A stretch of DNA of 64,000 nucleotides, from positions 25,688 to 89,687 of the forward strand of contig NZ_JAAAMJ010000017.1 in assembly GCF_010500835.1 (NCBI RefSeq), read 5' to 3'. A program made the translations under genes and the position numbers. This stretch comes from Aurantimonas aggregata (GTDB lineage Bacteria > Pseudomonadota > Alphaproteobacteria > Rhizobiales > Rhizobiaceae). Position 1 is the stretch's first letter; each line of letters starts with the position of its first letter. The notes under the pieces are model-generated. The model ran no database searches and had not been told where the DNA came from. It was given only the letters and a program-made list of their open reading frames with translations. Positions 1 through 8,684 of this stretch are shown piece by piece.

Positions 1-1
1 G

Positions 2-1378
2 CTGCTGCCGGTGACCTACCAGCTCGACGCGGCCGGCTCGCTGATCATGTTCGCCGGCATCTATTACGGCGGCATGTATGGCGGCTCGACCACCTCGATC
101 CTCCTTAACACGCCCGGCGAGAGCGCCTCGATCGTCACCGCGCTGGAGGGCAACAAGATGGCCCGCGCCGGCAGGGGCGGTCCGGCGCTGGCGACGGCGG
201 CCATCGGCTCCTTCGTCGCCGGCCTGATCGCCACGATGGGCCTCGCGCTGATCGCGCCGGTGATCGTGCGCTTCGCGCTGTCCTTCGGTCCGGCCGAGTA
301 TTTCGCCCTGATGGTGCTGGCCTTTGTCACGGTCTCGGCAGCCTTCGGCGATTCCACACTGCGCGGCCTCACCGCGCTGGGCATCGGCCTGGCGCTCGGC
401 CTCGTCGGCATCGATTTGCAGACCGGGCAGGCGCGCTTAAGCTTCGGCGTTCCCGACCTCTATGACGGCATCGAGGTGACCACGCTGGCCGTCGCGCTGT
501 TCGCCATCGGCGAGACGCTGACCGTCGCCGCCTCCTCGCAGCGCCTGCAGGAAAAGGTCGAGGCGATCCGCGGCTCGGTTTGGATGACGAAGGCCGACTG
601 GCAGCGCTCGTGGAAGCCGTGGCTGCGCGGCACGGCGATCGGCTTTCCGATCGGCGCGATGCCGGCGGGCGGCGCCGAGATCGGCACGTTCCTGTCCTAT
701 GCCACCGAAAAGCAGCTATCGAAGCACCCGGAAGAATTCGGCCACGGCGCCATCGAGGGCGTCGCCGGGCCGGAAGCCGCCAACAACGCCTCGGCCGCCG
801 GCACGCTCGTGCCGCTCTTGACGCTCGGCCTGCCGACGACCGCGACCGCGGCGATCATGCTCGCCGGCTTCCAGCAATTCGGCCTGCAGCCGGGACCGCT
901 GCTGTTCGCGACGCGGCCGGAACTGGTCTGGGGGCTGATCGCCAGCCTGCTCGTCGCCAATCTGATGCTGCTGGTGCTGAACCTGCCGCTGGTCGGCCTC
1001 TGGGTCCGGCTGCTGACGATCCCGCGGCCGTGGCTCTATGCCGGCATCCTGGTCTTCGCGACGCTCGGCACGATCGGCGCCAACCCCTCGCCGATCGAGC
1101 TCGGCATGCTGCTCGGCTTCGGCCTGCTCGGCTACATGCTGCGCCGCTTCGGCTATCCGATCGCGCCGGTGGTGGTGGGGCTGATCCTCGGGCCGCTGGC
1201 CGAGCAGCAACTGCGCCGGGCGCTGGCGATCAGCCAGGGCGATCCGAGCGTCTTGGTCGGCTCGCCGCTGACGATCATCCTGCTGACGCTGGCGCTGCTC
1301 GCGCTGGTCGTGCCGCTCGTCATGCGTGCCCGCGGCCGCGGCCAGGTGCTCAGCCAGATGGCCGCCGACGAGGACTGA
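2..1378 (+). CDS. Tripartite tricarboxylate transporter TctA-family permease (5' end outside window)
   Basis: Large multi-pass membrane subunit of a tripartite tricarboxylate (TTT) transporter, which imports small carboxylates with a periplasmic TctC binder and a small TctB subunit. About 458 residues are visible against roughly 500 for the family. The reading frame is open to base 2 (codons for Leu-Leu-Pro precede the GTG at 11), so the true start is upstream of the window and the GTG at 11 should not be used. The TctA signature [20 protein letters not shown] is at the visible N-terminus, followed by about ten hydrophobic segments and a second Gly/Pro-rich motif ([12 protein letters not shown]). 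TctB and TctC are not in the window. The family is clear, the substrate is not. Confidence 0.9.
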   Translation: MLPVTYQLDAAGSLIMFAGIYYGGMYGGSTTSILLNTPGESASIVTALEGNKMARAGRGGPALATAAIGSFVAGLIATMGLALIAPVIVRFALSFGPAEYFALMVLAFVTVSAAFGDSTLRGLTALGIGLALGLVGIDLQTGQARLSFGVPDLYDGIEVTTLAVALFAIGETLTVAASSQRLQEKVEAIRGSVWMTKADWQRSWKPWLRGTAIGFPIGAMPAGGAEIGTFLSYATEKQLSKHPEEFGHGAIEGVAGPEAANNASAAGTLVPLLTLGLPTTATAAIMLAGFQQFGLQPGPLLFATRPELVWGLIASLLVANLMLLVLNLPLVGLWVRLLTIPRPWLYAGILVFATLGTIGANPSPIELGMLLGFGLLGYMLRRFGYPIAPVVVGLILGPLAEQQLRRALAISQGDPSVLVGSPLTIILLTLALLALVVPLVMRARGRGQVLSQMAADED

Positions 1379-1399
1379 CGTCCCCGTCGGCGCTCCGTA

Positions 1400-2764
1400 T
1401 CACAGCGTTGCGTGCAGCTCGTCGAGGCTCTTGCGGGTGGTCTCGACGATCAGGTCGATATGCGCCTTCTCAATGATCAGCGGCGGGCAGTAGGCGAGCG
1501 CGTCGCCGATCGGCCGGGAGATGATGCCGTTCTTCTGCAGGATGGCGAAGGCATGGGCGCCGAGCGCGCCGGGCTTCTCCAGCGCGGTCTTGGCGGCCTT
1601 GTCGGTGACCAGCTCGACCGCGGCGATGAGGCCGACGCCGCGCACTTCGCCGACCAGCGGGTGGTCTTCGAGGGTGCGCAAGCCCGCCTGCATCAGCTCG
1701 CCCATCTCGGCGGCGCGAGCGACAAGGCCGCGCTCCTCGATGATGTCGAGATTTTCCATCGCCACGGCGGCCGCCACCGGATGGCCGGAGGCGGTGTAGC
1801 CGTGGCCGAACGTGCCGATCTCCGACGACTGGTCGGCCACCGGCTGGTAGACGCGGTCGTTGATCAGCAGCGCCGAGATCGGCAGGTAGGACGAGGACAG
1901 CGCCTTCGACAGCGTCATGATGTCGGGCTCGATATTGTAGGTCTGGCTGCCGAACATCTGACCGGTGCGGCCGAACCCGCAGATCACCTCGTCGGCGACG
2001 AGCAGGATGTCGTGCCGCTTCAGCACCGCCTGGATCTTCTCCCAGTAGGTCGCCGGCGGCACGACGACGCCGCCCGCGCCCATCACCGGCTCGCCGATGA
2101 AGGCGGCGATCGTGTCCGGGCCTTCGGCCTGGATCAGCGCTTCCAGATCCTCGGCGCAGCGGGTGGCGAAGGCCTCCTCGCTCTCGCCGTCACGGCCCTC
2201 GCGCCAGTAATGCGGGCAGGTCGTGTGGAAGATGCCCTCCATCGGCAGGTCGAAGGCGCGGTGGTTGTTGGGAAGGCCGGTGAGGCTGGCCGAGGCCAGC
2301 GTGACGCCGTGATAGCCACGGATGCGGCTGATGATCTTCTTCTTCTGCGGCAGGCCGAGCGCGTTGGAGCGGTAGCGCACCAGCTTGATCATCGTGTCGT
2401 TGGCTTCGGAGCCGGAATTGGTGAAGTAGGCCTTCGACATCGGTACCGGCGCCATCGCGACCAGCCGCTCGGCGAGCTCGATCGCGGGCCCATGCGATTT
2501 GTGGCTGAACGTGTGGTAATAGTTGAGCTGCGCCATCTGCCGGCTTGCCGCATCGACGAGGCGCTTCTCGCCGAAGCCGACCGCCACCGACCAGAGCCCG
2601 GCCATCGCCTCGATGTAGCGGTTGCCGTCGGTGTCCGTGACGAACACCCCCTCGCCCTTGTCGATGATGATCGGACCCGTCGCCTCGTGCTGGCGGGCAT
2701 TGGTGTAGGAGTGGAGGTGGTACGCGATGTCGCGGGCCTCGATCGAATTCGGCTGCACGGTCAT
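1400..2764 (-). CDS. Class III PLP-dependent aminotransferase (omega-amino acid:pyruvate type)
   Basis: Fold-type I, class III aminotransferase of 454 residues, the usual family length. It should move an amino group from an omega-amine or beta/gamma-amino acid to pyruvate. Visible marks are the GSEAND motif that binds the PLP phosphate, the VADEVICGFGRTG segment carrying the PLP-ring aspartate, and LSKALSSSY with the Schiff-base lysine. The closest flavour is the taurine/putrescine/beta-alanine:pyruvate group, but the substrate cannot be fixed from sequence. It converges on the TctA-like gene with a gap of only 21 bp. It is not PhnW, which is class V, so a role in phosphonate use is not supported despite the neighbouring phn genes. 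Confidence 0.9.
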   Translation of the reverse strand: MTVQPNSIEARDIAYHLHSYTNARQHEATGPIIIDKGEGVFVTDTDGNRYIEAMAGLWSVAVGFGEKRLVDAASRQMAQLNYYHTFSHKSHGPAIELAERLVAMAPVPMSKAYFTNSGSEANDTMIKLVRYRSNALGLPQKKKIISRIRGYHGVTLASASLTGLPNNHRAFDLPMEGIFHTTCPHYWREGRDGESEEAFATRCAEDLEALIQAEGPDTIAAFIGEPVMGAGGVVVPPATYWEKIQAVLKRHDILLVADEVICGFGRTGQMFGSQTYNIEPDIMTLSKALSSSYLPISALLINDRVYQPVADQSSEIGTFGHGYTASGHPVAAAVAMENLDIIEERGLVARAAEMGELMQAGLRTLEDHPLVGEVRGVGLIAAVELVTDKAAKTALEKPGALGAHAFAILQKNGIISRPIGDALAYCPPLIIEKAHIDLIVETTRKSLDELHATL

Positions 2765-2998
2765 GAAGGTCTCCGGGTCTCGTTCCAGCCGCGCGGGGCC
2801 GACTGTGGGCAGGTCTGCGATGGCATGAACTTCAAGCTCCTTGCCGGCGCGGCTCGCTCCTAGCGGTAGGCCCTTGCGGGCACGGGGGTCAAGAACGGCG
2901 CCGAGCTATTCCGTCGCCGCATGGAAGCCAGCTGTTTTCGTCTCTACCGATCGCCATGCTGCATCGCGATATTGAGGGCATCACTCGAGGAGAGTTCC

Positions 2999-3169
2999 AT
3001 GTCCCAGTCCACAAGTTTCACCAGCAGGGTCGCCGGCCAGATCCGCGGTTTCGCCAGCCTGCTGGTCCATTCGAACCGCTGCGCGGCCGCCGTCGAGGCG
3101 GGTCGCCGTCCCGACCCGCGTTCGCTCAAGGCGCTCGGCATCGACCCGACGAGCTTCGACCGCTTCTGA
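2999..3169 (+). CDS. Small DUF1127-like protein
   Basis: Protein of 56 residues ending in LKALGIDPTSFDRF. That pattern of a basic amphipathic helix followed by 'LxxLGIDPxxF' is typical of the small DUF1127/YjiS-like proteins of Rhizobiales, which are often phosphate- or stress-regulated; the role of this copy is unknown. The ATG at 2999 follows a good GAGGAGAG ribosome site at 2986-2993. A longer frame opens upstream but lacks such a site. It stands alone between the divergent aminotransferase and the convergent GntR regulator. Confidence 0.6.
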   Translation: MSQSTSFTSRVAGQIRGFASLLVHSNRCAAAVEAGRRPDPRSLKALGIDPTSFDRF

Positions 3170-3242
3170 TGCGCTGACCATCGTTGCGGCCCAGGCCGCG
3201 ACGCGATGACTGCTGGCACGGTTGTTCCGCAGGAGCCGGTCC

Positions 3243-4025
3243 TCATCGCGGATGCGGGGCGTCGAAGACGAAGTCGACGGACGTCAGCAGCCAGCAGCCG
3301 GTGCTCCATTCGATCCGGTTGCCTGCCGCGTCGCCATTGACGGAGCTGGTGCGGAAGACCGGCGTGCTGGGCGTCAGCGCCAGCTGGCTGGCTTCCTCGA
3401 CGGTGGCGAAACCGCCGCTGATCCGCGTCTCGATGCGGCGATACTTGCCGATGCCATGCGCGACGAAGACGTCGGTGACCGATTGCCGCCTGGCATAGAC
3501 CGCGGCGAAGTCCGGCAGCAGCCTCGCCGGCAGGATCTTGGTGCTGGCGTGGATCGGCTGCCCGTCGGCGGCGCGCACCCGGCACAGGCGGATGACCGGC
3601 GCGCCGACCGGCAGATGCAGCTGCGCCGCCGCCGCCGCATCCGCGAAATCCTCCTCCAGCACCAGCGTATGGGTCTCGACCAGCTTGCCGTCGGCGCGCA
3701 GGCTGTCGAAGAAGCGGCTGCCGTCGCGCACCGACAGCGCCGATGGCGGGCTGCGCACGAACACGCCGACGCCCTTGCGCGAGGTCAGGTGCCCCTCCTG
3801 CTGCAATTGCAGCAGCGCCTGGCGCAGCGTGATGCGCGTGACGCCGAACATCTCGGCCAGATGCACCTCGCCGGGCAGCTGGCTGCCCGGAAGGAGCCGT
3901 CCGTCCTCGATCAGCGCCAGCACGTGGTCGTGGATCTGCTGCCAGATCGGCGCATCGCTGCGCGGCCGGAACACCAGTCCGCCGAAATCCGGCGTGTCGG
4001 CGATGCGCGAGACGTTGCTGCTCAT
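3243..4025 (-). CDS. GntR/HutC-family repressor of the first phosphonate module
   Basis: Transcription factor of 260 residues: an N-terminal GntR winged helix (about residues 20-90, with FGVTRITLRQALLQLQQEGHL as the recognition region) and a C-terminal UTRA ligand-binding domain of HutC type. PhnF-like regulators of this layout sense phosphonate-related metabolites, though the ligand here is not visible. The ATG at 4025 is chosen because it lies 4 bp downstream of the stop of the amidohydrolase gene; upstream in-frame residues are Arg-rich readthrough of that gene. Two palindromes of the type CTGTnTAnACAG in the promoter ahead (5256-5267 and 5288-5299) fit the GTnTAnAC operator core of HutC regulators, so it probably controls its own operon and the divergent transporter. 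Confidence 0.85.
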   Translation of the reverse strand: MSSNVSRIADTPDFGGLVFRPRSDAPIWQQIHDHVLALIEDGRLLPGSQLPGEVHLAEMFGVTRITLRQALLQLQQEGHLTSRKGVGVFVRSPPSALSVRDGSRFFDSLRADGKLVETHTLVLEEDFADAAAAAQLHLPVGAPVIRLCRVRAADGQPIHASTKILPARLLPDFAAVYARRQSVTDVFVAHGIGKYRRIETRISGGFATVEEASQLALTPSTPVFRTSSVNGDAAGNRIEWSTGCWLLTSVDFVFDAPHPR

Positions 4026-4029
4026 GTCC

Positions 4030-5214
4030 TCACCCCACCGCCAGTGCCGGCGCCGCCACCGACGGCGCCGCGACGGGCGATTCGCCCAGCGCCCGGCGTG
4101 CATGGACGATACGCCCGGCGACCATCGTCGCAACGACCTGCGGGTGATGCCGGTCGGACATATCCACCAGGATCAGGTCCGCACGCTTCCCCGTTGCCAG
4201 GCTGCCGCGATCCGGCAGGCCGGCCGCCCGCGCCGCATTGGCCGAGACCAGCGACCAGTAGCGGGCCAGCGCGGCAGGGTCGCCATCGGCCAGGGCAAAC
4301 GCCGCATGCAGCGGCGATGGATAGTGGTAGTCGCTGGTCAGGACCGTGCAGTGGCCGGCTTCGACTGCGGTGCGGGCGTCCATCGCGCCATTGTGGCTGC
4401 CGCCGCGCACGACGTTCGGCGCGCCGAGGATGACGTCCTCGCCGCCGGCGCGGGCGGCCGCGGCCGTCTCGACGTTCAGCGGAAACTCGCAGGAGCGCGC
4501 GCCGAGCGCCCGGAAGCGGGCGCGCTCCTCGGGCGATGATTCGTCGTGGGCGAGCAGCACGTTGCCGCCTGCCCGCGCAGACGCCGCCAGTTCCGCAATG
4601 GCGGCGGGCACCTCGTCCCGCCGCGCCCAGACCGCGTCGAGCAGCGCCATGTAGTCCTCGCGGGAAAGGCCGGAGCGCTCGGCCATCTGGCCGATCTTGC
4701 GGGCGATCGTCCCCTTCAGCACAGAGCCCGTCGTGTGGTCGTTGAAGGCGAGGATCGGCGACGGCTCGAGCGACAGCCATTCGGTCACCTCGGCCACTGC
4801 GTCGAGCGCGAAGGTCTCCCAGCGCAGATGCAGGCGCGTGTCGCAGCTGAGGCGCGGGCGCAGCGCGTAGAGCGACGCGATGAAGCTGCGCGCCGCCTCG
4901 AGCGAGCGCAGCCCCGGCTCCCAGGAAATCGTCACGCCATGGAACGTCGTGGTGATGCCGTTGGCGACCAGCTGCCGGTCGGTATCGCGCAGCGCCAGGC
5001 CGACATCGAAGCGCACCCCCGGCCGCGGCATGATCTGCCGCTCGAAGGCGTCGCCGTGGATGTCGATGATGCCGGGCAGGACCAGCAGGCCGCTTGCGTC
5101 CAGGCGCCGCGGCCGCCCGGCCGTGTCCGCGATGTGCGCGCCCTCGACGTGCAAGGGCCGTTCGCTCCAGTCGCCATCCACCAGCGCCCGCCCGTTCTCG
5201 ATCACCCAGCTCAT
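4030..5214 (-). CDS. PhnM-like amidohydrolase (alpha-D-ribose 1-methylphosphonate 5-triphosphate diphosphatase family), paralog 1
   Basis: Amidohydrolase-fold enzyme of 394 residues in the PhnM family, which removes pyrophosphate from ribose-1-phosphonate-5-triphosphate in the C-P lyase pathway. Visible are the first metal site motif GIIDIHGDAFE, a central HDESSPEE segment, the GAPNVVRGGSHNG motif and the SDYHYPSPLHA loop, all typical of PhnM. A second, more standard PhnM lies at 17805-18944. The ATG at 5214 is preferred to the one at 5241, because the latter overlaps the Pho box at 5235-5252 and would place the operator inside the gene. It forms a two-gene operon with the GntR regulator. It may act on a different phosphonate ester than its paralog; this is inference. 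Confidence 0.85.
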   Translation of the reverse strand: MSWVIENGRALVDGDWSERPLHVEGAHIADTAGRPRRLDASGLLVLPGIIDIHGDAFERQIMPRPGVRFDVGLALRDTDRQLVANGITTTFHGVTISWEPGLRSLEAARSFIASLYALRPRLSCDTRLHLRWETFALDAVAEVTEWLSLEPSPILAFNDHTTGSVLKGTIARKIGQMAERSGLSREDYMALLDAVWARRDEVPAAIAELAASARAGGNVLLAHDESSPEERARFRALGARSCEFPLNVETAAAARAGGEDVILGAPNVVRGGSHNGAMDARTAVEAGHCTVLTSDYHYPSPLHAAFALADGDPAALARYWSLVSANAARAAGLPDRGSLATGKRADLILVDMSDRHHPQVVATMVAGRIVHARRALGESPVAAPSVAAPALAVG

Positions 5215-5234
5215 CGTCGTCGCCCTGTCCTCGC

Positions 5235-5252
5235 GTGTCATCGACGCGTCAT
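5235..5252. promoter_or_regulatory. Pho box (PhoB-type site) in the first phosphonate module
   Basis: Two heptamers GTGTCAT and GCGTCAT begin exactly 11 nt apart (5235 and 5246) with a 4-nt spacer, as in the PhoB consensus CTGTCAT-n4-CTGTCAT. The site lies between the divergent phnM-like and phnD-like genes. Confidence 0.65.
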
Positions 5253-5255
5253 CTG

Positions 5256-5267
5256 CTGTCTATACAG
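5256..5267. promoter_or_regulatory. GntR/HutC-type operator 1 (CTGTCTATACAG)
   Basis: Imperfect palindrome CTGTCTATACAG with the GTnTAnAC core of HutC-subfamily GntR repressors. An identical copy lies 32 bp downstream. Both sit between the divergent GntR-containing operon and the transporter operon, directly beside the Pho box. Confidence 0.6.
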
Positions 5268-5287
5268 GTACCCCCGAACCCAATCTC

Positions 5288-5299
5288 CTGTCTATACAG
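5288..5299. promoter_or_regulatory. GntR/HutC-type operator 2 (CTGTCTATACAG)
   Basis: Second identical copy of the palindrome at 5256-5267, about three helical turns away and 13 bp before the phnD-like start codon, well placed to block transcription of the transporter operon. Confidence 0.6.
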
Positions 5300-5312
5300 A
5301 AGGACCGCCAAA

Positions 5313-6170
5313 ATGCTTCGTTCCCTGGTTTTCGCCCTCGCCGCCACGGTGGCCACGACGGTCTCGGCCTATGCCGAGCCGGTCCGCTTCGCCGTCACCG
5401 ACATCGAGGGTCTTGAGGCCCTGCAGCAGGAATTCGGCGGCTTCCAGGAAGCCCTCGAAGCCGAGACCGGCCTCGACATCGAGCTCATCGCCGTCAGCTC
5501 GCGCACCGCGGCCGTCGAGGCGCTGAACGCCGGACAGGTCGAGCTGGTCCTGACCGGCCCGGCCGAATACGTGGTGATGAAGGAACTCAGCGATCCGCGG
5601 ATCGTTGTCGCCTGGCAGCGTCCGGACTATTTCGCCCAGATCGCCGTCCTCGCCGACGGGCCCATCCGCACCATCGAGGACCTGAACGGCAAGAAGATCG
5701 CCTTCGGCTCGGTCGGCTCGACCTCGCAGCATCTCGGACCCGCACAGGCACTCGCCGACCAGGGCATCGTCTATGGCGAGGACTACGAGGCGGTGATCAT
5801 CTCGCGCAACGTCGCGGCCGAAGCGCTTATCCGCGGCGACATCGCCGCGATGGGGCTAAATTTCGGCCACCTCAACTCGATCCGCGAAGCCTTCCCCGAT
5901 CAGGCCTTCGCCGTCGTCGCCCGTGGCCGCGACCTGCCGAACGACATTCTCGTCGCCCGCAAGGACATTCCGGAAGAGACCTTCGAGACGATCCGCGACG
6001 CCTTTCTCGAAAAGGGCAACGAGCTGATGGGCGCCGTGCTGCAGGGCGAGGACAACCAGAAGTTCAAGGGCGGCACGTTCCTCACCGACATCGACGACAG
6101 CGAATACGACTACGTGCGCTCGATGTACCGCACGATCGGCGTCGACACCTTCACCGCCTTCGTCGAATGA
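5313..6170 (+). CDS. phnD: Phosphonate-type ABC transporter periplasmic binding protein (PhnD-like, module 1)
   Basis: Periplasmic solute-binding protein of 285 residues in the PhnD/PtxB/phosphate-phosphonate family. It starts with a clear Sec signal peptide (residues 1-21, cleavage after SAYA). The GKKIAFGSVGSTSQHLGP motif, which in this family contacts the phosphonate group through Ser/Thr hydroxyls, is at about 130-147. The ATG at 5313 is chosen because it begins the signal peptide; the frame stays open further upstream through the operators. It overlaps the ATPase gene by 4 bp. It differs clearly from the second PhnD (15787-16794), suggesting a different phosphonate or phosphite specificity. 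Confidence 0.85.
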   Translation: MLRSLVFALAATVATTVSAYAEPVRFAVTDIEGLEALQQEFGGFQEALEAETGLDIELIAVSSRTAAVEALNAGQVELVLTGPAEYVVMKELSDPRIVVAWQRPDYFAQIAVLADGPIRTIEDLNGKKIAFGSVGSTSQHLGPAQALADQGIVYGEDYEAVIISRNVAAEALIRGDIAAMGLNFGHLNSIREAFPDQAFAVVARGRDLPNDILVARKDIPEETFETIRDAFLEKGNELMGAVLQGEDNQKFKGGTFLTDIDDSEYDYVRSMYRTIGVDTFTAFVE

Positions 6171-7018
6171 GCGTGGCGCTGACCCAGACCCCTGCGACGG
6201 GAGGGCGGTTCCGGCCGCCCGTCCCCACACCGCCAGCAGAGGTCCTGCAGGCGATTAACGGCCTGCCGTCCTCGACCATCATCAGCACCCGCGATCTCGG
6301 CAAGTCCTATGCGAACGGGAAACCTGTCTTCGCCGGACTGAAGATCGACATCAAGACCGATCAGCGCGTCGCGCTGATCGGGTCGAACGGCGCCGGCAAG
6401 TCGACGCTGCTGAAATGCCTGGTCGGCCTGCTGCCGCTCAGCGACGGCGAGATCATGACGCTGGGCGAGACCTTCCGGTCGGCGCCGAGCGGAGCGCAGC
6501 TGCAGCGCCTGCGGCGGCAGATAGGCTTCGTCTTCCAGCACCACGGCCTGGTCGGGCGCCAGTCCGTGCTGACCAACGTCATCCAGGGCAAGCTCGGCCT
6601 GCCCGGCGGCTGGCGCGCCTGGCACCATTCGCTGGCCCGCGAGGACTGGCGCGAGGAGGCGATGGCGGTGCTCGCCGAAGTGCGCCTCGCCGACAAGGCA
6701 TCGTCCCGCGCCGACCAGCTTTCCGGCGGCCAGGCCCAGCGCATCGCCATCGCGCGGGCGCTGATCCGCAAGCCGAAGCTGCTGATTGCCGACGAACCCG
6801 CCGCCAGCCTCGACCCGGCGGTCGGGCGGGAGATCATGACGATCTTCTCCGACCTCGCCGCCGAGCACGGCATCACGCTGGTGTACACGACGCACGACAT
6901 GGAGCACGCGTTGAACTACTCCGACCGGATCATCGCGCTGAAGGCCGGCCGGGTGCATTTCGACCTGCCGACCCCGATGGTCGACCGGCAGCAGATGGAA
7001 GACGTCTTCCATGGCTGA
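6167..7018 (+). CDS. phnC: Phosphonate-type ABC transporter ATP-binding protein (PhnC-like, module 1)
   Basis: ABC ATPase of 283 residues. Walker A is GSNGAGKST (about 75-83), the Q-loop is in FVFQHHGL, the signature is LSGGQAQR, Walker B is LLIADEP and the switch histidine is in TTHDMEHA. About 40 extra residues precede the ATPase core. The start overlaps the binding-protein stop (ATGA) and its end overlaps the permease gene by 8 bp, showing translational coupling within a binder-ATPase-permease operon. Confidence 0.85.
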   Translation: MSVALTQTPATGGRFRPPVPTPPAEVLQAINGLPSSTIISTRDLGKSYANGKPVFAGLKIDIKTDQRVALIGSNGAGKSTLLKCLVGLLPLSDGEIMTLGETFRSAPSGAQLQRLRRQIGFVFQHHGLVGRQSVLTNVIQGKLGLPGGWRAWHHSLAREDWREEAMAVLAEVRLADKASSRADQLSGGQAQRIAIARALIRKPKLLIADEPAASLDPAVGREIMTIFSDLAAEHGITLVYTTHDMEHALNYSDRIIALKAGRVHFDLPTPMVDRQQMEDVFHG

Positions 7019-7817
7019 AGCGCCCGCTCCGTCACGCGTGCCCTCGCGTCTGCCGTCGATCTCGCCGATCACCTTCACCCTGCTCGTCGCCTTCGCAGCG
7101 GTGTTCCTGGTCTCGCTCGGCGAAGTCGCGCCGTCGCCCGAGCGGCTGGCCGCCGGGGCGCCGCAGATGATCGAGCTGATCGGCCGGATGCTGCCGCCCA
7201 ATCTCGAGCCGTCATTCCTCCAGCGCATGGGCTGGCGCATTCTCGAGACGCTGCAGATCGCGCTCGTCGGCACGGTGATCGGCGTCGTCATCAGCCTGCC
7301 GATCGCCTGGCTGGCGGCGCGCGGCATCTCGCCGCTCGGCGCCTTTCGGCAACTGCCGCGGGCGCTCGTCTCGCTGTTCCGCACCATACCGGATCTCGTG
7401 TGGGCGCTGATCTTCGTGTCGACCGTCGGCCTCGGCGCCGTTGCCGGCACGATGACCATCGTCGTCGATACGGTCGGCTTCTGCGGCCGGTTCTTCGCCG
7501 AAGCGATGGAGGAGGCCGACAAGAAGCCGCAGGAGGCCCTGCGGGCGATCGGCGCATCCCAGGTGAGCGTGCTGTTCGGCGCGACGCTGCCGAGCATCAT
7601 GCCGACGCTGATCAACAGCTCGCTGTTCGCGCTGGAGAAGGGCGTCCGCTCCTCGGTGGTGCTGGGCCTCGTCGGCGCCGGCGGCATCGGCCAGGAGCTG
7701 AAGGTCGCCTTCGATCTCTTCCAGTACCGCAACGCCTCGGCGATCATCCTCGCCATCTTCGCGATCGTGCTGGTGATGGAATATTTCACCGACCGGCTGC
7801 GCGCCCGGTTCCAGTAG
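7011..7817 (+). CDS. phnE: Phosphonate-type ABC transporter permease (PhnE-like, module 1)
   Basis: Inner-membrane permease of 268 residues with about five to six hydrophobic segments. The EAA-type cytoplasmic loop that docks to the ATPase is seen as EEADKKPQEALRAIGASQ, and the PhnE hallmark GLVGAGGIGQEL follows. It overlaps the ATPase gene start and is the last gene of the module. It converges on the phnF gene with a 59-bp gap. Confidence 0.85.
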   Translation: MAEAPAPSRVPSRLPSISPITFTLLVAFAAVFLVSLGEVAPSPERLAAGAPQMIELIGRMLPPNLEPSFLQRMGWRILETLQIALVGTVIGVVISLPIAWLAARGISPLGAFRQLPRALVSLFRTIPDLVWALIFVSTVGLGAVAGTMTIVVDTVGFCGRFFAEAMEEADKKPQEALRAIGASQVSVLFGATLPSIMPTLINSSLFALEKGVRSSVVLGLVGAGGIGQELKVAFDLFQYRNASAIILAIFAIVLVMEYFTDRLRARFQ

Positions 7818-7876
7818 GCCGGTCGATGATCGTGCTCACAGCAGCCTCGAGGGCCGGTCGGCCGATGAGGCCGCGC

Positions 7877-8602
7877 TCAGCTGTCGAAGACGAGCTCCAC
7901 CCGGTCGGCGAGGAAGCGGCTGCGGGAGAACTGGATCGGCACGCCGTCGGCATCGTAGTTCGCCGACTCCGACACGATGACGATCGCGTCCGAAGCGCAG
8001 CCGAGGTGCTCGGCGTCGTCGTGCGCGACACGCTCGGCGGTGATCCTGGTGCTGCGGCGGGCGTAGTCCGCGACGCCGTGGGCGGCGAGCGCCTTCGTGA
8101 TCGACCCGGTCTCGGCATAGGCGGCAACGATGCGCGGGAAGCGATCGGCCGGAAACCAGCTGGTGCCAACCGACAGCGGCACGCCGTCGGCGACGTTGAG
8201 GCTTTCGAGCCGGACGAGCGCCGCGCCCGGCGCAAGCTGCAGCTGGTTGGCGATGTGGCGATCGGCGCTCTCCCGGCCGGAGCCGATGAGCCGGCCCGCC
8301 GCCTGGCGGGCATTCTGCGAGATGTTCTCGGTAAACCGCGTGCGGGCGCCGACGGGATAGACGATCCGGTCGGGCCGGCGCTCGACGAAGGTGCCGCGCC
8401 CGCGCTCCGGGCGCAGCAGCCCTTCGGCCGCCAGCGCCGCGATCGCCCTCCGCACCGTATGGCGGTTGACGCCGAAGCGGGCCGCCAGCTCGGTCTCGAC
8501 CGGCAGCCTGTCGGGCGCGCCCGCCCCGGCGGCGCCGATCATCGCGCGGATTTCGTCGGCGACCTTGCGCCAGCGCGCGATGCCATCGGCCGTGTCGTCC
8601 AT
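7877..8602 (-). CDS. phnF: PhnF, GntR-family regulator of the C-P lyase operon
   Basis: Regulator of 241 residues with a GntR winged helix at about 10-75 (FGVNRHTVRRAIAALAAEGLL) and a C-terminal UTRA ligand-binding domain. It is divergent from phnG across 123 bp that contain a Pho box and a long inverted repeat (8685-8712), the expected PhnF operator. Position and architecture match phnF of alphaproteobacterial C-P lyase clusters. It is a paralog of the regulator at 3243-4025 but only distantly similar, and the two operator sets differ. Confidence 0.88.
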   Translation of the reverse strand: MDDTADGIARWRKVADEIRAMIGAAGAGAPDRLPVETELAARFGVNRHTVRRAIAALAAEGLLRPERGRGTFVERRPDRIVYPVGARTRFTENISQNARQAAGRLIGSGRESADRHIANQLQLAPGAALVRLESLNVADGVPLSVGTSWFPADRFPRIVAAYAETGSITKALAAHGVADYARRSTRITAERVAHDDAEHLGCASDAIVIVSESANYDADGVPIQFSRSRFLADRVELVFDS

Positions 8603-8636
8603 GATTCTGCCCCTGCCCCGTCTGTCCGACGCACGA

Positions 8637-8654
8637 TCGTCATTGTCACGTCAT
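8637..8654 (+). promoter_or_regulatory. Pho box upstream of phnG
   Basis: Heptamers TCGTCAT (8637) and ACGTCAT (8648) are spaced by exactly 11 nt. A weaker third half-site (GCTTGTG) follows in register at 8659. The site is in the phnF-phnG divergent promoter and implies PhoB activation of phnGHIJ. Confidence 0.65.
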
Positions 8655-8684
8655 CGTCGCTTGTGTATCTATCATCGAGCAGAT

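Noticed and set aside
1400..2764. 2-aminoethylphosphonate:pyruvate aminotransferase (PhnW) because of the neighbouring phn genes
   Set aside because: The protein has class III fold motifs, whereas PhnW is class V; no Pho box is seen before it.
5215..5241. Longer start for the first PhnM-like gene at 5241
   Set aside because: It would place the start codon inside the Pho box, and the extra nine residues do not look like the family's start.
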